Position numbers and translations under genes: made by a program | Assembly (NCBI GenBank): GCA_902727915.1 | Contig: CACVAU010000052.1 | Location: 1-64,000, forward strand | DNA: 64,000 nucleotides | Reading direction: 5' to 3' | Source of the DNA: an uncultured Sulfurovum sp. | Lineage (GTDB): Bacteria > Campylobacterota > Campylobacteria > Campylobacterales > Sulfurovaceae | Part shown: piece by piece, positions 1 through 8,200 of the stretch | Layout of the letters: each line of letters opens with the position of its first letter | Numbering within the stretch: position 1 is the first letter of the stretch | Notes under the pieces: generated by a model | Databases searched by the model: none | What the model was told of the DNA's origin: nothing | The model's input: only the letters and a program-made list of their open reading frames with translations

Positions 1-56
<56 letters not shown>

Positions 57-191
57 AAATGGAAATAGTTTAAACCTATTTCAAAGAATCACTTAAAAAT
101 CTCTAATTAAGTTTCTCTTTTTGTCGTATTTTTATTATAAAAATATCGAAAAAAACTCAAATAGACGTTGTTTTGTTTTACTTATATTCAG

Positions 192-205
192 TTGTTAAAG
201 ATCAC
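192..205 (-). promoter_or_regulatory. boxA-like antitermination element in rRNA leader
   Basis: On the minus strand the leader reads GTGATCTTTAACAA, close to the E. coli rrn boxA core (TGCTCTTTAACAA). It lies between the rRNA promoter and the 16S 5' end, where the NusB/NusE antitermination site is expected. Assignment is by motif similarity only. Confidence 0.6.
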
Positions 206-281
206 TCAAAACTTTAGGTGAAACCCTTATGATTCCCTCGCCTCTTGTACTCTAAGTGGCTCCCATTGTTCTTGGACGCGT

Positions 282-310
282 ATTATAGACAAATCCTCCC
301 ACTATGTCAA
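282..310 (-). promoter_or_regulatory. rRNA operon promoter
   Basis: On the minus strand there is an exact TTGACA (310-305) and an exact TATAAT (287-282) separated by 17 bases, a full consensus sigma-70 promoter. This is notable in Campylobacterota, whose ordinary promoters usually lack a clear -35. It drives the 16S gene through a leader of about 220 bases (57-281) that holds the boxA-like element and no coding region. Confidence 0.9.
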
Positions 311-368
311 GAGGTTTTCCAAATTTGTGCGAAATTTGTGGAAAAATCTTATTTTTGTAATTTAGAAT

Positions 369-881
369 TCATCTTGAAGCTTTCTTGTTTATCTCTTTAA
401 TAATTTCTTTCAGCTCTTTTTGTTCAACATTAATCACAATATCTGCTACTGCTTTATATGCTCTCTCTCTTTCTTTATATAACTTTTTTGCTTTTTTAGG
501 TTCAGAAAAAAGTGGTCGCTTTTTTAGTTTTGCTTTTGAGTTTTCTGCTATAGCTAGTCGATTATATATCCAGTCATATGAAGCATCCAACAATACAATA
601 GTACCTAGTTTCTTTAGATTAGAAATTTTATAAAAGCCTCCACCACATGAAATTAAAGAATTTTCAACTGAGGATTCAATCCAATCTGCACACTCTTGCT
701 CTAAATCACGAAAATACTTTTCATCATATTCTTCAAAAATGTTTTTTATTTTTATATTTGTTTTAGATTCTATTAAATCATCTGTATCTATATTAAAACA
801 TTTGTATTTTTGAGCATAGGCTCGTGCTGTTGTTCCTTTTCCTACACCCATAAAGCCAATTAAAATAATATTTTTTTTCAT
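369..881 (-). CDS. aroK: Shikimate kinase
   Basis: Cytoplasmic kinase of the shikimate pathway that phosphorylates the 3-OH of shikimate with ATP. The 170-aa length is normal for AroK. Visible motifs: P-loop GFMGVGKGT near residues 9-17, shikimate-binding DTDD around residue 32, FRDLE around 58, the SCGGG triple glycine near 78-82, and lid residues KKRPLF near 121. The P-loop has GKGT where GKS/GKT is usual. It is transcribed alone, with rRNA upstream and the S24 repressor on its other side. Start is the ATG at 881 in front of an AT-rich gap; family assignment is secure. Confidence 0.95.
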   Translation of the reverse strand: MKKNIILIGFMGVGKGTTARAYAQKYKCFNIDTDDLIESKTNIKIKNIFEEYDEKYFRDLEQECADWIESSVENSLISCGGGFYKISNLKKLGTIVLLDASYDWIYNRLAIAENSKAKLKKRPLFSEPKKAKKLYKERERAYKAVADIVINVEQKELKEIIKEINKKASR

Positions 882-928
882 TCTTCACCTTAATATAATT
901 ATCACTATAAAATTATACTAGACTTTTA

Positions 929-1582
929 CTATAGACTCTCAACATTTCCAACAACTCTCCCTACGATATCAATTTCCTCAGGAGTAATTATTTCAGGACT
1001 GTATGCTTTATTATCAGATATAAGTTCAATCATTCCATCTGCACGTTGTCGTATACGCTTAATGAAAAGTCCAGCTGTTGTGGATGCAATAAAAATACCA
1101 TCTTTATTAATATTGGTTTGCTCTCTATCAATAAAGACGATAGAACCATCTTGTAACGTTGGTTCCATTGACTCCCCATCTACATTAATGGCTTCAAGCC
1201 TATTGGCTACGCTAGGAAGAATACTCTGCATAATTGTTTTATCTATAGAAAGAACTTCATAGTTATCATCAAAATTAAAAGCACCTCCTCCTGCACTAGC
1301 ACGTATATCAGAAAAGTAATGTACTTGAAAGAAACGTTCTGTTTCTTCTTCCAACATATCAATGGCTTGATCAAAGAACAACCAATTAATACTAAGTCGC
1401 TTATTGGCACAAAATTCTAATATCTCTTTAAAAGGAATAGAATTTCTTTTTTTCATGGTTGCAAATGTTGTTTGGGGTATGGCTAAAGCATCAGCAACAT
1501 CTTTGTCAAAAATTTTTTTAACTTTTCTTTCTTCTGAAAGAATCTCTTTTAGTTTTGCAATTACATTTTTTAAATCATACAT
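929..1582 (-). CDS. S24-family (CI/LexA-like) transcriptional repressor
   Basis: A 217-aa regulator built like phage CI repressors. An N-terminal helix-turn-helix region (about residues 5-70, with the KDVADALAIPQTTF segment) is followed by a C-terminal S24 self-cleaving peptidase domain. The expected features are present: Ala97-Gly98 scissile bond in RASAGGG, nucleophile Ser138 in DGESMEP and general base Lys175 in FIKRI. The family autocleaves on RecA filament or another signal and then derepresses targets. No phage genes surround it, so it is probably a chromosomal regulator. The 115-bp gap to the divergent small ORF probably holds its operators. Target genes are not deducible. Confidence 0.88.
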   Translation of the reverse strand: MYDLKNVIAKLKEILSEERKVKKIFDKDVADALAIPQTTFATMKKRNSIPFKEILEFCANKRLSINWLFFDQAIDMLEEETERFFQVHYFSDIRASAGGGAFNFDDNYEVLSIDKTIMQSILPSVANRLEAINVDGESMEPTLQDGSIVFIDREQTNINKDGIFIASTTAGLFIKRIRQRADGMIELISDNKAYSPEIITPEEIDIVGRVVGNVESL

Positions 1583-1696
1583 TGTTTCATCTTTCTAAGT
1601 TATTTCATAGATTATATGACAATTTGACATTTTTTTAACTTAAATAAGAAAATAATATTATAATTTGATATATTTAAAGACAAAAAGGGATTTAAA
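1583..1696. promoter_or_regulatory. Divergent promoter/operator region of the S24 repressor
   Basis: This 114-bp AT-rich gap has back-to-back -10 elements: TATAAT on the minus strand (1616-1611) towards the repressor and TATAAT on the plus strand (1659-1664) towards the 42-codon ORF. Between them the minus strand reads TGTCAAATTGTCA, a direct repeat of TGTCA that could be part of a repressor site. The motifs are visible; operator function is inferred. Confidence 0.5.
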
Positions 1697-1825
1697 ATGG
1701 ATATAAAAACAAATAAAAAGTTACTAAATGATGCGATAAACTCTGGATGTAAAACAGTTGCAGAGTTAGCACTCTACATAAAGAGGTATGGTAATATGCA
1801 CACCGTACACATTACTAAAGATTAA
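1697..1825 (+). CDS. Small ORF (42 aa) divergent from the S24 repressor
   Basis: An ATG at 1697 follows AAAGGGA at a suitable distance and opens a 42-codon frame ending in TAA at 1823-1825, overlapping the moeA stop codon by three bases on the other strand. The product begins MDIKTNKKLLNDAINSGCKT and is mildly basic, with predicted helical character (SGCKTVAELALYI resembles the start of a helix-turn-helix). A small Cro-like or accessory protein next to a CI-like repressor would fit, but I do not recognise the family and it is too short for certainty. Confidence 0.45.
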   Translation: MDIKTNKKLLNDAINSGCKTVAELALYIKRYGNMHTVHITKD

Positions 1826-3027
1826 TCAATTAAAATAATTTGTACTTTATCGCCAGTTTTTTTAATTTTATCTTCTTCTGACGTTACTAAAAGTGCTGTA
1901 GAACCTAACATATTCGTCAAAATTGCTGATGATCCACTTTTCTTACCTTTAAAGTCTACAAAGTATTGACCATCTTTTAAAGTATAATTACAAGCTGTAA
2001 ACTCAGCTTTTTTCTGTCGTTTATTAAAACTACTCTCTAAAGTTGCTTCAACAAGATGTAATGTAGCTTTTCCTCTTTGTAATTTAGTCATAAGTGGTAC
2101 TAGATAAAGTAAGGCAGTCACTGTGGATGAATAAGCAAAACCTGGTAATGCTACAATAAACTTATCATCCTTTTTCGCGATCATAATATGTTGACCAGGC
2201 TTTACTCTTACCCCTTGAAAAAGCACATTACAACCTAGCGCCACAATTACATCTTTAACAAAATCAAAGTCACCTACAGAGACACCACCTGTAGTAACGA
2301 CAATATCACTCTGTGCTAATGCAGACTTTAGAGCATTTAAAATACTTTCTTTATCATCAAGGATACACCCAAGTTGTAAAGCTTGTCCATCATATTTTTG
2401 AACCAAGGCTTCTAAAATATAATTATTGGAACTTCGTATTTGTGCATCAGATGTTTGTACCTCTCCTAACTCTAAAAGTTCAGAACCTGTTGATAAAATG
2501 GCTACCCTAGGTTTTTCATAAACTAAAGGAGAAACAACATTTAAACTCGCCATCACGCCAATCTCTGGAAAATTTATTTTTGTACCTTCAGCAATAAGGT
2601 TCTGACCTTTTTCATAATTTTCTCCAATAGCACGTACTGAAAAACCAAAAGGGACTTCCTCTTTAATAATAATTTCATCATCTTCAACAACAACATTCTC
2701 AATAGGTATTAAAGTATCAGCTCCAGCTGGGATTAATGAGCCTGTAAATGTTTTAATACAACAACCACCAATGACTTCATCTGTTAATTCAGCTCCAGCA
2801 GGATTAATACTTGATATTTTTAAACGACCTAAAGCTAAGTCTTCATGTTTAAAAGCATAACCATCCATGGCAGAAGTAGGAAACTCTGGTGAATTATGAT
2901 CGGCTATAATGTCTTCAGCTAAGACATAACCCAAAGTATCGGTCAAGTATCTTTTTTCTTTTTTATGATTATTAATTTCTATGTTATTGATAATCTTAAT
3001 TGATTCCTCGAAGTGCATAAATGGCAT
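1822..3027 (-). CDS. moeA: Molybdopterin molybdenumtransferase MoeA
   Basis: Inserts molybdate into adenylylated molybdopterin in the last step of Mo-cofactor synthesis (cytoplasmic). Length 401 aa is normal. Visible family motifs: EFPTSAMDGYAF near residue 50, FTGSLIPAGADTLIP near 92-106, TTGGVSVGDFDFVKD near 245-260 and VKPGQHIMIAKK near 276. The usual LPGNP element appears as LPGFAYSS. It is first in position on the same strand as moaE and moaD, 31 bases downstream of moaE, so the three probably form one operon supplying Mo enzymes not encoded here. Start ATG at 3027. Confidence 0.95.
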   Translation of the reverse strand: MPFMHFEESIKIINNIEINNHKKEKRYLTDTLGYVLAEDIIADHNSPEFPTSAMDGYAFKHEDLALGRLKISSINPAGAELTDEVIGGCCIKTFTGSLIPAGADTLIPIENVVVEDDEIIIKEEVPFGFSVRAIGENYEKGQNLIAEGTKINFPEIGVMASLNVVSPLVYEKPRVAILSTGSELLELGEVQTSDAQIRSSNNYILEALVQKYDGQALQLGCILDDKESILNALKSALAQSDIVVTTGGVSVGDFDFVKDVIVALGCNVLFQGVRVKPGQHIMIAKKDDKFIVALPGFAYSSTVTALLYLVPLMTKLQRGKATLHLVEATLESSFNKRQKKAEFTACNYTLKDGQYFVDFKGKKSGSSAILTNMLGSTALLVTSEEDKIKKTGDKVQIILID

Positions 3028-3058
3028 TCTATTTTTCCCTTACTATAATATAAACTAC

Positions 3059-3496
3059 TTATTTAGATAAAAGTCCAGACCCCTCCATGGGCGTACTTCT
3101 ATCGGCTGCATAAATACGTTGACCATCTTTGACATCATATTTCCAAATGGGTGCATTGGCTTTAAAGTCTTCTACAAACGCATCAATAAGTTCCAGTGCT
3201 ACGCGTCTTTTAGGTGAAAAAACAGCTGAAATGTAAGAAGAGGTATGCACAGGCACATCACCAATGGCATGTGCCATTTTTACCTTTGCCCCCCTTTTTT
3301 CTGCTCGTTCGACCCAAGCATTAAACCATTTTTCAAGTACAGGTTCATAAATATCAAAACTTAAAGCTTCAATCCCATCTTCAGCACGAATGGTTCCCAC
3401 GAACGGAATGTATGCTCCATAATTGGAAGAGGATTCTTCATGTAACCATTTAGAAAAAATGTTTTCTACTTCTAACGATCCTTGATATAACTCCAA
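3059..3496 (-). CDS. moaE: Molybdopterin synthase catalytic subunit MoaE
   Basis: Large subunit of molybdopterin synthase; with thiocarboxylated MoaD it converts cyclic pyranopterin monophosphate to molybdopterin. Visible: GAYIPFVGTIRAEDG, LSFDIYEP, HAIGDVPV and the C-terminal APIWKYDVKDG segment that carries the active-site lysines. The open frame extends to an ATG at 3544, which would overlap moaD by 47 bases. Homology to the family starts around ELYQGSLEV, so I prefer the TTG at 3496 just after the moaD stop (GTG at 3508 or 3505 is also possible). Function is certain; the start is not. Confidence 0.9.
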   Translation of the reverse strand: MELYQGSLEVENIFSKWLHEESSSNYGAYIPFVGTIRAEDGIEALSFDIYEPVLEKWFNAWVERAEKRGAKVKMAHAIGDVPVHTSSYISAVFSPKRRVALELIDAFVEDFKANAPIWKYDVKDGQRIYAADRSTPMEGSGLLSK

Positions 3497-3497
3497 A

Positions 3498-3722
3498 CTA
3501 TCCACCACATACAGGAGGTAAAATTGACACTTTATCTCCATCATTTAACTGCATACCAAGATTGGCCGTCATTTCATCATTAACAGCCACAGCACACTTT
3601 TCTAACCAAGGTGCTACAGACTCAATATTTTGTAATTGTGTCGCAACATCTGCTAAAGTGTGAGCCTCTAGTTCAATCACTTCTTGTGCCATTGGACCTA
3701 AAAATTCTACTTTTATCATCAT
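3498..3722 (-). CDS. moaD: Molybdopterin synthase sulfur carrier subunit MoaD
   Basis: A 74-aa ubiquitin-fold protein ending in the diagnostic Gly-Gly (PPVCGG), the tail that is adenylylated and thiocarboxylated to carry sulfur to MoaE. Length and the NDGDKVSILPPV segment before the tail fit the family. Transcribed just ahead of moaE and moeA. A modest ribosome site precedes ATG at 3722. Confidence 0.93.
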   Translation of the reverse strand: MMIKVEFLGPMAQEVIELEAHTLADVATQLQNIESVAPWLEKCAVAVNDEMTANLGMQLNDGDKVSILPPVCGG

Positions 3723-3814
3723 TATTTTCTCACTTACATCTTATACAAAAGCTTTCTATTTTTATGCTAAAATTAAGTAGAAAGCGAAGTTAGGTGATTA
3801 TAAAAGTTGTTTGA

Positions 3815-3820
3815 TATAAT
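3815..3820 (+). promoter_or_regulatory. -10 element upstream of mqnA
   Basis: TATAAT inside TTGATATAATCATG, 33 bases before the mqnA GTG start, in an AT-rich stretch without a clear -35, as is usual in Campylobacterota. It likely starts the mqnA-waaC-htrB transcript. Confidence 0.6.
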
Positions 3821-3852
3821 CATGCTTAAATTACTATTCTAGGCAAACAACT

Positions 3853-4500
3853 GTGATATTTGGCTCAATTAGCTACCTCAACCTTTTACCTTTTCAAGTT
3901 TTTATGAAACGCCATATCCAAAACTCAGGGATAAAAATGGGTATCAATCAACGAAAGAATGTTCCAAGCCAAATTAATAAAGCACTCAAAAAACGTCAAA
4001 TTGATGCAGGGTTTATCTCAAGTATTGCTTCTGAAAAATATAAGTCTACTAATTTAGGCATTATTGCGAACAAAGCTGTTTACTCTGTCTTTCTTATTGA
4101 AGGTGAAGAGAAAGCTGACCAAGAATCTGCAAGTTCAAATGCTCTGGCTAGAATTCTAAAACTTGAAGGAGAAGTACTTATTGGAGACAAAGCACTTCAA
4201 TATTATTTAGCAGGAGGAAAAGGCATTGACTTAGCCACAGCTTGGTATGAACAAACTAAATTGCCTTTTGTATTTGGAAGACTTTGCTACACCTCTCATG
4301 ATAAGTTCATAGAAAAATTGGCAAAAAACTTCATAAAAAAACCAATTAAAATACCTCAATACATTTTAAAACGTGAAGCACACAAAAGAGGCATTACTTC
4401 TAAACAATTGAGATGGTATTTAAAGCACATAGAGTATAATATGAACCATAAATCTAAGAAATCTTTAAAACTATTTTTAAAAAAAAGCAAAAAGATATAA
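3853..4500 (+). CDS. mqnA: Menaquinone biosynthesis chorismate dehydratase MqnA
   Basis: First enzyme of the futalosine route to menaquinone, making 3-enolpyruvyl-benzoate from chorismate. The protein (215 aa) starts with GSISYLNLLPF, the MqnA signature, followed by a periplasmic-binding-protein-like fold: DAGFISSIAS near residue 50, LIGDKAL near 116 and LATAWYEQTKLPFVFG near 132. Start is GTG at 3853; no in-frame ATG lies close upstream. It is followed after 8 bases by waaC, so the quinone gene is co-transcribed with lipooligosaccharide genes. Presence of MqnA supports a Campylobacterota origin. Confidence 0.92.
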   Translation: MIFGSISYLNLLPFQVFMKRHIQNSGIKMGINQRKNVPSQINKALKKRQIDAGFISSIASEKYKSTNLGIIANKAVYSVFLIEGEEKADQESASSNALARILKLEGEVLIGDKALQYYLAGGKGIDLATAWYEQTKLPFVFGRLCYTSHDKFIEKLAKNFIKKPIKIPQYILKREAHKRGITSKQLRWYLKHIEYNMNHKSKKSLKLFLKKSKKI

Positions 4501-4508
4501 GGTCTTCT

Positions 4509-5498
4509 ATGAAAATTGCTATCATCAAACTCTCTGCTATGGGAGATATTATTCATGCTATGGTTGCACTACAATTTATTAAAAAAGCTCATAGCGACAT
4601 TAAAATAGATTGGATTGTAGAAGAGTCTTTTAAAGAAGTTTTAGAACACAATCCTCATATCGACAATATTTTAACAGTTAATCTCAAAACAATTAAAAAA
4701 AATAAAATGGCTCTTTTCTCAGAAGTTAAAAAAATAAGAAACTATGCTAAAAATGACTATGATTTAGTAATCGATGCCCAAGGTCTTTTAAAATCTGCGA
4801 TTAGCTCTAAATTGTTAGGGAAACAAATTATAGGTTTCTCTAAAAACTCTATTCGTGAAAGTGTCGCATCTTACTTTTATAACCAAACCATAGAAATAGC
4901 TTACGAAAAAAATGCCATAGATAGAAATATTAAAATACTTTGTGAGACACTGGATATACCTGTGTATCAAGACAACATCTTACACAAAGAACCCTTCCTC
5001 TTTTTTAAAAACACCATGAAGCTTCCAATTCAAGTAGAGCATTATATGATTTTGGTTGTTGGTGCTTCCATTGAAAATAAAATTTATCCTAAAGAAAAAT
5101 TTTTAGAAGTTGTAAAAAACTTAGATGAACAAATAGTGGTCATTTGGGCAAATAATTATGAACATAATGTAGCACAGTATCTTGAAGCCAACGCCAATAA
5201 TGTAATCGTTGCTCCAAAACTCACTTTAAATGAACTCAAAAAGATTATTGCACACTCAAAACTTGTAATTGGTGGAGATACAGGACCCACACATATGGCA
5301 TGGGGATTAAATATTCCTTCTATTACTATTTTTGGTAATACCCCCTCTTATCGTAACACTTACCTAACAAATATCAATAAAGTCATCAAGTCTGATAGCC
5401 TTATTAACCCTCTAAAACTTGATAAAAGTGATTTTTCTATTCAAAAAATAGAAGCACATCGCATTGTAACTTTAGCCAAAGAACTCTTAAATGATTGA
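4509..5498 (+). CDS. waaC: Lipopolysaccharide heptosyltransferase I
   Basis: GT9 enzyme adding the first L-glycero-D-manno-heptose to Kdo of the inner core. The 329-aa protein begins MKIAIIKLSAMGDIIHAMVA, typical of WaaC, and has the donor-binding LVIGGDTGPTHMAWGL motif near residues 253-270. Peripheral on the cytoplasmic face of the inner membrane. It overlaps htrB by 8 bases, implying translational coupling; the waaC-htrB order is that of Campylobacter lipooligosaccharide loci. Confidence 0.93.
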   Translation: MKIAIIKLSAMGDIIHAMVALQFIKKAHSDIKIDWIVEESFKEVLEHNPHIDNILTVNLKTIKKNKMALFSEVKKIRNYAKNDYDLVIDAQGLLKSAISSKLLGKQIIGFSKNSIRESVASYFYNQTIEIAYEKNAIDRNIKILCETLDIPVYQDNILHKEPFLFFKNTMKLPIQVEHYMILVVGASIENKIYPKEKFLEVVKNLDEQIVVIWANNYEHNVAQYLEANANNVIVAPKLTLNELKKIIAHSKLVIGGDTGPTHMAWGLNIPSITIFGNTPSYRNTYLTNINKVIKSDSLINPLKLDKSDFSIQKIEAHRIVTLAKELLND

Positions 5499-6387
5499 TT
5501 ACCTCTATCTTGGACTCTATAAAACATTTGGTTTTATTTTGACTGTTTTACCCCGTAAACTGACCATTAAACTTATGCATGTATTGGCTTGGTGTGCCTT
5601 TAGTATTAGTAAAAAACACCAACGCATCATTAATGCCAATCTTGATTTAGCTTTTGATAAAAAATACAGTAATAAAGAAAAAAAACAAATAGGTATTCAG
5701 GCTTTTGTCAACCTTATTGATACAACTTTTGGTATTATTCACCGTGATAAAATGGATAAAAATCAAGTCATTAAAAATGTTAGTTTTAAAAATGAAGAGA
5801 TTATTCAACAATACCAAAAAGAAAACCGACAATTTATTTTAGTTACAGGTCACTATGGAAACTGGGAATTACTTTCTCAATCTATTGCCATCTACTTTGA
5901 TCTCAATTTAGTAGGTGTGGGACGTGAACTTGACTCGAAACTAATGGATAAGGTATTAATAAAAAACCGTGAACGTTTTAATGTAGAAATGGTATATAAG
6001 AAAGGTGCCATGAAAGGATGTATTCGTGCTATTGGCCAAAAAAAAACTGTGGGTATTTTAACAGACCAACACTTAGCCGAATCTCAATCAATTGATGTGA
6101 ATTTTTTTCAACATAAGGTGACACATACCCCTTTAGCATCAATTCTTTCAAGAAAATTCAATCTTGATCTTATTCCAGCTTATATCTCGACAGATGACTA
6201 TAAAAGCTATCTTGTCACCATTCACCCTCCTATCAAAAGTGTAAAAACGCTCAATCAAGAAGAAGACTTAAATAACATGACCATACATCAAGCACAAGTT
6301 TTAGAGAAAGTTATTAGGGAAAGGCCAGAACAGTGGTTCTGGCAACATAAACGCTGGAAAGCCTTTTACAAAGAAATTTACACATAA
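5491..6387 (+). CDS. htrB: Lipid A lauroyl/myristoyl acyltransferase (HtrB/LpxL family)
   Basis: Late acyltransferase of lipid A synthesis. A single N-terminal hydrophobic anchor (about residues 10-30) precedes the catalytic domain with the HX4E motif HYGNWE at His121-Glu126, followed by GVGREL near 143 and the C-terminal RPEQWFWQHKRWK element that is highly conserved in the family. Length 298 aa is normal. Start overlaps the end of waaC. Acyl-chain specificity (lauroyl or myristoyl) cannot be read from sequence. Confidence 0.92.
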   Translation: MIDYLYLGLYKTFGFILTVLPRKLTIKLMHVLAWCAFSISKKHQRIINANLDLAFDKKYSNKEKKQIGIQAFVNLIDTTFGIIHRDKMDKNQVIKNVSFKNEEIIQQYQKENRQFILVTGHYGNWELLSQSIAIYFDLNLVGVGRELDSKLMDKVLIKNRERFNVEMVYKKGAMKGCIRAIGQKKTVGILTDQHLAESQSIDVNFFQHKVTHTPLASILSRKFNLDLIPAYISTDDYKSYLVTIHPPIKSVKTLNQEEDLNNMTIHQAQVLEKVIRERPEQWFWQHKRWKAFYKEIYT

Positions 6388-6390
6388 TCA

Positions 6391-7149
6391 CTATTTATAA
6401 GCATTTCGGATATCTCTCTCAATTTTATCTGGAATATCAGCAATTTTCATAAACTGATCCATACTCAATTGAGGCAATGAAAGTGCCAAATAAAATTTAG
6501 GATGCATCATTTTTACTTCATTGCTATAAATCAATACTTCATAAGGTAAAATTTGACTGTTTTTAGTTTGCCCCAACTTTCTTAAAAAACCATTGGTGCC
6601 TGTACTTAATCTATGACCTACTAAAATTGTACCATTAGGTAAAGGAAGTGTGTACAAAATGTTTTTATTTCCTTGAATTTTTCTTTGAACTTTTTCGGTT
6701 TTACACACACTAATAAATTGCTTAAACTGAGGCATACCTGGCATAAAGCGATAATTAGACAACTCATTAGAATTTAGGCGTTCCTGAGAACCTTTTAGGT
6801 TTCCAAATACTTTAATTAATGCAGTCATTGTCACTTGAAAATAACCCTGTTTATAGCGATGATCAAGATAAGCTGCTCCAAAATATTCAGGATTTTGTAT
6901 TCGGATACCTGAAGAACCTACATAAACTTGTAGTGTCGCTGTATACGTATTGGTATTTTGTAACTCCTTATTGGTAATGGTTATTACATTATGATGTGTT
7001 CCCAATATCCTAAAACCATTTTTTTGAAGTTTAGATTGGACATTAGAAAGTGATGTTGGTATGGCAATTAAGTAGGCTGAAGTACTTATCCCCATCGCAA
7101 AAACACTAACTAAAGTCAAAATCATCATTGTTCTAATTATGCTTTTCAT
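6391..7149 (-). CDS. Hypothetical exported protein, 252 aa
   Basis: I do not recognise this family. An N-terminal hydrophobic segment (residues about 7-28, VFAMGISTSAYLIAIP) acts as signal peptide or anchor. The remainder is soluble, contains a ITNKELQNTNTYTATLQVYV strand-like stretch and only one Cys, near the middle (SVCKTE). It could be a small-molecule-binding periplasmic protein; this is a guess from topology. It converges on htrB with a 3-bp gap and is separated from exbB by a 233-bp divergent spacer, so it may be expressed under control shared with the TonB system. Confidence 0.6.
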   Translation of the reverse strand: MKSIIRTMMILTLVSVFAMGISTSAYLIAIPTSLSNVQSKLQKNGFRILGTHHNVITITNKELQNTNTYTATLQVYVGSSGIRIQNPEYFGAAYLDHRYKQGYFQVTMTALIKVFGNLKGSQERLNSNELSNYRFMPGMPQFKQFISVCKTEKVQRKIQGNKNILYTLPLPNGTILVGHRLSTGTNGFLRKLGQTKNSQILPYEVLIYSNEVKMMHPKFYLALSLPQLSMDQFMKIADIPDKIERDIRNAYK

Positions 7150-7349
7150 GGGTTAAAATTTCCTTTTTTAATACTCTTAAAGTATAAGTTTTATTTATAA
7201 ATATTCATTTAAATAAAAAAATATTATATGATAAGTTGTTTAAACTAAACTTTTTAACTTCAAAAGAAACCTTTTTTCACTTCAAGCTCAAATCTTCTTT
7301 TCTAAGCAAAAAATTTGACCAAACTCATTTCTCTCTCATCTTTTTACAT

Positions 7350-7355
7350 TATAAT
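7350..7355 (+). promoter_or_regulatory. -10 element of the exbB-exbD-tonB operon
   Basis: TATAAT 27 bases before the exbB start, followed by a short leader and a GAGGGAAA ribosome site. I looked for an obvious Fur box in 7150-7382 and did not find a convincing one by eye. Confidence 0.6.
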
Positions 7356-7382
7356 ACTTATTAGTAAAAATAATGAGGGAAA

Positions 7383-7820
7383 ATGATGAATATAGAGCTA
7401 ATTAGTGAAATAGTTGATTACGGAGTATTAGGACTTCTTGCATTTATGAGTTTTTTAACGCTATTCTTTTGGATTGAAAGACTTCTCTTTTACAGAAAAG
7501 TCAATGTCAAACAATACAAAAGTATGGAAGCCTTAGAACTCGATATTACCAATAACCTTTCTATTATTTCTAGCTTTGGTGCCAATGCTCCTTATATCGG
7601 TCTTCTTGGAACTGTTCTTGGAATTATTATTACCTTTTATACCATGGGACAAACAACAGAAATGGATGTCCAAAGTATTATGACTTCCCTTGCCCTAGCC
7701 CTTAAGGCGACAGCCATGGGTCTCCTTGTAGCCATTCCTGCAATTTTTTTCTATAACCATTTAAATCGAAAGGTTGAAGTACTTATCAATAAATGGATTA
7801 TTCACCAAAAGGAAAGCTAA
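7383..7820 (+). CDS. exbB: Biopolymer transport protein ExbB (short form)
   Basis: Inner-membrane proton channel subunit energising TonB. At 145 aa it is the short epsilonproteobacterial type. Three hydrophobic segments are visible (about residues 12-32, 62-85 and 100-125), with the conserved NAPYIGLLGTVLGII motif in the second and LALKATAMGLLVAIPAI in the third. The stop codon overlaps the ExbD ATG (TAATG). Confidence 0.92.
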   Translation: MMNIELISEIVDYGVLGLLAFMSFLTLFFWIERLLFYRKVNVKQYKSMEALELDITNNLSIISSFGANAPYIGLLGTVLGIIITFYTMGQTTEMDVQSIMTSLALALKATAMGLLVAIPAIFFYNHLNRKVEVLINKWIIHQKES

Positions 7821-8200
7821 TGCGACGCTCTGCAAAGTTTGATAATATCAATGTCGTTCCCTTCATTGATATAATGCTTGTTCTTTTGGTTATTGTATTA
7901 ACCACAGCCTCATTTATACAAACAGGTCTTATCAAATTAGACCTACCTACTGGTTCTAGTAAAATAGAAGAAGACCCTAAAAAAGAACTCAAAATTTCCA
8001 TAAAAGAAAATGGTGACATCTTTTTTGATAAAGAACAAATAGCGCAAGAAGAAGTTGAAAAACGACTGTTAAGTCATGACAAAAAAAATCCTATCCACCT
8101 CTACTCAGATAAAAATGCCAAATTTGATAATTTTGTTTTTATTTTAGATATTTTAAAGAAGCATGAATATGAAAATTTAGGAATTATCACTAAAAAATGA
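7820..8200 (+). CDS. exbD: Biopolymer transport protein ExbD
   Basis: Periplasmic partner of ExbB with one N-terminal membrane helix. The ATG at 7820 is chosen over the in-frame ATG at 7793 because AAAGGAAAGC precedes it at ideal spacing and the product then starts MRRSAKFDNINVVPFIDIM, the family's usual N-terminus. The proton-relay Asp is in PFIDIMLVLLVIVL. Length 126 aa. Overlaps tonB by 4 bases (ATGA). Confidence 0.92.
   Translation: MRRSAKFDNINVVPFIDIMLVLLVIVLTTASFIQTGLIKLDLPTGSSKIEEDPKKELKISIKENGDIFFDKEQIAQEEVEKRLLSHDKKNPIHLYSDKNAKFDNFVFILDILKKHEYENLGIITKK

Noticed and set aside
929..1582. S24 repressor as evidence of a prophage
   Set aside because: Neighbours are aroK and molybdopterin genes; no integrase, structural or lysis gene and no att-like repeat was seen.
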